From: CAZPZZ01 sp964591245
Lineage (GTDB): Bacteria; Acidobacteriota; Vicinamibacteria; Vicinamibacterales; UBA8438
Assembly: GCA_964591245.1 (NCBI GenBank)
Contig: CAZPZZ010000177.1
Span: 1-7,431, forward strand
Length of the DNA: 7,431 bases
Direction of reading: 5' to 3'
Part shown: positions 5,501-7,431 of the stretch, piece after piece
How the letters are laid out: the number at the start of each line of letters is the position of its first letter
Numbering within the stretch: the first letter of the stretch is position 1
The notes under the pieces: model-generated
What the model was told of the DNA's origin: nothing
Database searches by the model: none
Seen by the model: the letters and a program-made list of their open reading frames with translations, nothing else
Program-made: the position numbers and the translations under genes

Positions 5501-6289
5501 CTAAGACCGTTTCCGGTGCAGGAACGCGTGCATGAGTCGGCGCGGTTCGTCGGTCTCATAGGCGCTCTCGAAGGAGCCTATGCCCGCCCGGATTGCATCG
5601 TCCAGTGGTTCAGTGTCCCACCGGCATGCCAATGCCTTCTGCAGTCGGATTGCGCGGGGGCCCATCGCTGCAATGGCGCTGGCCCACTGATCGACGGCGC
5701 TGTCGAGGGTAGAGGCTGCGACGACACGTTCGACGAGGCCGATGCGTTCCGCCTCGGTGGCCGGAATGGTTTCGCCGGTGAATACCAGCTGGCGCGCTTT
5801 TCCTGCCCCGATCAGTCGTGGGAGTAGTGCGGCCTCGATCACCGAGGGCAATCCCAGTTTTACCTCGGGCATACCGAAGGTCGCGTCGTCGCTGGCCACC
5901 CGGAGATCGCAGGATGCCGCCACTTCCAGACCCGCTCCGAGGCAATATCCCTGGATTCTCGCAATTACCGGAACGGGAATCCGCCGGATGGCAGCACAGG
6001 CATTATGAAGGTGCGTGATGAATCGAGAGGCGGTGGAGGTGTCGAGATCAACCATCTCACGGATATCTGCGCCGCCGATGAACGCCCGGGTGCCTTTGCC
6101 GCTCAAGACAATACAGCGGAGCTCCTGGTCCGACTCGAGCGCGCTCATCGCGTCCGTGAGTTGGAGAATCAGATCGCTGTTGAGGACGTTCAGGCGAGCC
6201 GGGTGGTCAATGGTGATTCGAGCGATGCGTCCGGAGGTTGCCAAGGTTTCTAGTGCGCTGTGGACTTGTGGCTGCGTCGGAGTAGACAT
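5501..6289 (-). CDS. Enoyl-CoA hydratase/isomerase (crotonase) family protein
   Basis: This 262-aa cytoplasmic enzyme of the crotonase family probably adds water across the double bond of a 2-enoyl-CoA in fatty-acid or related beta-oxidation. The oxyanion-hole segment GKGTRAFIGGADIREM (64-79) and the second one, GYCLGAGLEVAASCD (114-128), are intact. Glu122 and Glu142 are spaced exactly 20 residues apart, like the two catalytic glutamates of rat mitochondrial hydratase (Glu144 and Glu164), which supports hydratase activity. After PEVKLG the usual GAGG-type loop is replaced by LPSVIEAALLPRLIG (147-161), a known variant in some bacterial members. The C-terminus has the typical trimerisation helices. 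Start choice: ATG 6289 has AAAGAGAG about 3-5 nt upstream; the longer frame from TTG 6316 has no better signal. It is divergent from the aminotransferase gene. Substrate chain and exact pathway are not determinable. Confidence 0.92.
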   Translation of the reverse strand: MSTPTQPQVHSALETLATSGRIARITIDHPARLNVLNSDLILQLTDAMSALESDQELRCIVLSGKGTRAFIGGADIREMVDLDTSTASRFITHLHNACAAIRRIPVPVIARIQGYCLGAGLEVAASCDLRVASDDATFGMPEVKLGLPSVIEAALLPRLIGAGKARQLVFTGETIPATEAERIGLVERVVAASTLDSAVDQWASAIAAMGPRAIRLQKALACRWDTEPLDDAIRAGIGSFESAYETDEPRRLMHAFLHRKRS

Positions 6290-6346
6290 AGGCTCTCTTT
6301 CACGGACATTGTGCAACAGGGAGTGTGGACCTCAGTAGTGGGGCGC

Positions 6347-6356
6347 ATGGATCCAT
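6347..6356. repeat. 10-bp palindrome in the divergent intergenic region
   Basis: ATGGATCCAT is a perfect palindrome between the start of the enoyl-CoA hydratase gene (6289, leftward) and the aminotransferase gene (6413, rightward). The position would suit a dimeric regulator controlling both genes. A single 10-bp palindrome can easily occur by chance, and no promoter is visible beside it. Confidence 0.25.
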
Positions 6357-6412
6357 TCTGCCAGGTGAGGCGAGTCTTGGCCGTCTTGCGAAGTAAAGGA
6401 GTGAGCGGTTAG

Positions 6413-7431
6413 GTGAGACGTGACATCGTGCATATCGGGGCGGGGGAGTTGACCTACGCCATCCGGGAAATTGTTGATCGCGCTAGCGAGATCCAACGGC
6501 TGGGCGTCGCCATGTCTTGGGAGAACATCGGCGATCCGGTGGCCAAAGGCCAGCGGATTCCGGGATGGGTCAAGGACATTGTCGCTGAACTTGTCCGTGA
6601 CGATTCGTCCTATGGTTATTGTTCCACGCGTGGGGAGCTGGTCACGCGAGAGTTCCTGGCCGATCGGGTCAATGGACGCGACGGCGCTCAGATTACTGCC
6701 GAAGATATCCTGTTTTTCAATGGTCTGGGTGACGCCGTATCAAAAGTTTTTGGCTTTCTCCGACGGGAAGCACGAGTAATCGGGCCGTCTCCGGCCTACT
6801 CGACCCATTCCTCGGCCGAGGGTGCACACGCTGGGGACCATCCAATTACCTACACGCTTAACCCGGAAAAGGGCTGGCAACCAGATCTCGACGAACTGCG
6901 TCAAAAAGTGCGTTACAACCCGGTTATCGCCGGCATTCTCTTGATCAATCCCGACAACCCGACCGGGGTCGTCTATTCCCGGGAGACGCTCGAGGGGGTC
7001 ATGGAAATTGCGCGGGAATTCGATCTCTTCGTGATGTGCGACGAGGTGTATATCAACATCACTTATAACGATGTGCCGGCGGTGCACCTGTCGGATGTCA
7101 TCGGAGATGTGTGTGGCCTGTCACTCAAGGGCATCTCAAAGGAGATCCCGTGGCCAGGTGCACGTTGCGGATGGATCGAGTTCTACAATCGCGAAGCGGA
7201 TCCAGTCTTTGCTCGTTTCGCCAAGAGTTTGGTGGACGCCAAGATGCTCGAGGTGTGTTCCACGACGTTGCCGCAGCGCGCAATTCCGAAAATTCTGGGC
7301 GACCCTCGTTATGACAACCATTTGCGAGCACAGGCACAAGAGTTCCAGAAGCGAGCCGTCGAGGCTCGTGGCCTGTTAGAGGCGGTGCCGTCGGTCACGG
7401 TGATTGAGCCCCAAGGTGCTTTTTATCTCAC
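6413..7431 (+). CDS. PLP-dependent class I/II aminotransferase, C-terminus cut by the window edge
   Basis: The frame runs from GTG 6413 to the right edge without a stop (339 codons plus two bases). It is a fold-type I pyridoxal-phosphate enzyme that transfers an amino group between an amino acid and a 2-oxo acid in the cytoplasm. Visible landmarks are SYGYCSTRGELVTREFLA (66-83), the cofactor-phosphate region NGLGDAVSKVF (103-113), PSPAYSTH (125-132), NPDNPTG (179-185) with Asn182, CDEVY (209-213) with Asp210 and Tyr213, and the Schiff-base lysine region SLKGISKEIPWPGARCGW (237-254), in which Lys243 is the likely PLP lysine and Arg251 the conserved arginine. The missing end should carry the substrate-carboxylate arginine and roughly 80-100 residues. 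Start choice: TAG directly precedes GTG 6413 in frame, and AAAGGAG (6395-6401) is a good, slightly distant Shine-Dalgarno. The KEIPWPGARCGW loop differs from textbook aspartate or alanine aminotransferases, so substrate is left open. Confidence 0.9.
   Translation, partial: MRRDIVHIGAGELTYAIREIVDRASEIQRLGVAMSWENIGDPVAKGQRIPGWVKDIVAELVRDDSSYGYCSTRGELVTREFLADRVNGRDGAQITAEDILFFNGLGDAVSKVFGFLRREARVIGPSPAYSTHSSAEGAHAGDHPITYTLNPEKGWQPDLDELRQKVRYNPVIAGILLINPDNPTGVVYSRETLEGVMEIAREFDLFVMCDEVYINITYNDVPAVHLSDVIGDVCGLSLKGISKEIPWPGARCGWIEFYNREADPVFARFAKSLVDAKMLEVCSTTLPQRAIPKILGDPRYDNHLRAQAQEFQKRAVEARGLLEAVPSVTVIEPQGAFYL

Overview
The window looks like a GC-rich chromosomal segment from a Gram-negative, probably uncultured bacterium. 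The support is a periplasmic PQQ-type beta-propeller enzyme with a Sec signal peptide, a mixed set of housekeeping genes, and GTG and TTG codons in start positions. No rRNA, tRNA, CRISPR array or insertion sequence was recognised. The phylum cannot be fixed from the sequence. One gene appears to use UGA as selenocysteine, so the host should encode selenocysteine machinery (selA, selB, selC, selD), none of which lies in the window.

Layout from left to right. A possible N-terminal fragment of a minus-strand gene runs off the left edge (1-89). About 940 bp without a convincing gene follow, including an island of roughly 250 bp (about 649-897) that is extremely AT-rich; 721-840 has only about six G/C bases in 120. 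A 604-aa secreted PQQ-like beta-propeller dehydrogenase (1031-2845, +) comes next. It meets the end of a minus-strand gene with no base between the two stop codons. The minus-strand set 4653 to 2846 comprises a DUF983 zinc-ribbon membrane protein, a YbaK/ProX-like deacylase and a FrnE/DsbA-family thiol oxidoreductase. A plus-strand membrane-anchored hypothetical protein follows (4943-5428) behind a perfect TATAAT box. The last two genes are divergent: an enoyl-CoA hydratase (6289-5501, -) and a class I/II PLP-dependent aminotransferase that runs off the right edge (6413 onward, +).

The main discovery is in the FrnE/DsbA gene. From ATG at 3508 the frame reads to a TGA at 3466-3464, exactly where the first cysteine of the CPWC redox motif belongs. 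Translation after the TGA continues as PWC and then as a full FrnE-like domain. A perfect 8-bp hairpin with a GGG loop begins 13 nt after the TGA, with its loop 21 nt away, as expected of a bacterial SECIS element. The gene is best read as a 220-aa selenoprotein with a U-P-W-C active site. A conventional gene caller would start it at TTG 3427 and lose the active site.

Apart from the possible DUF983-YbaK-FrnE transcription unit, the genes do not form an obvious single pathway.
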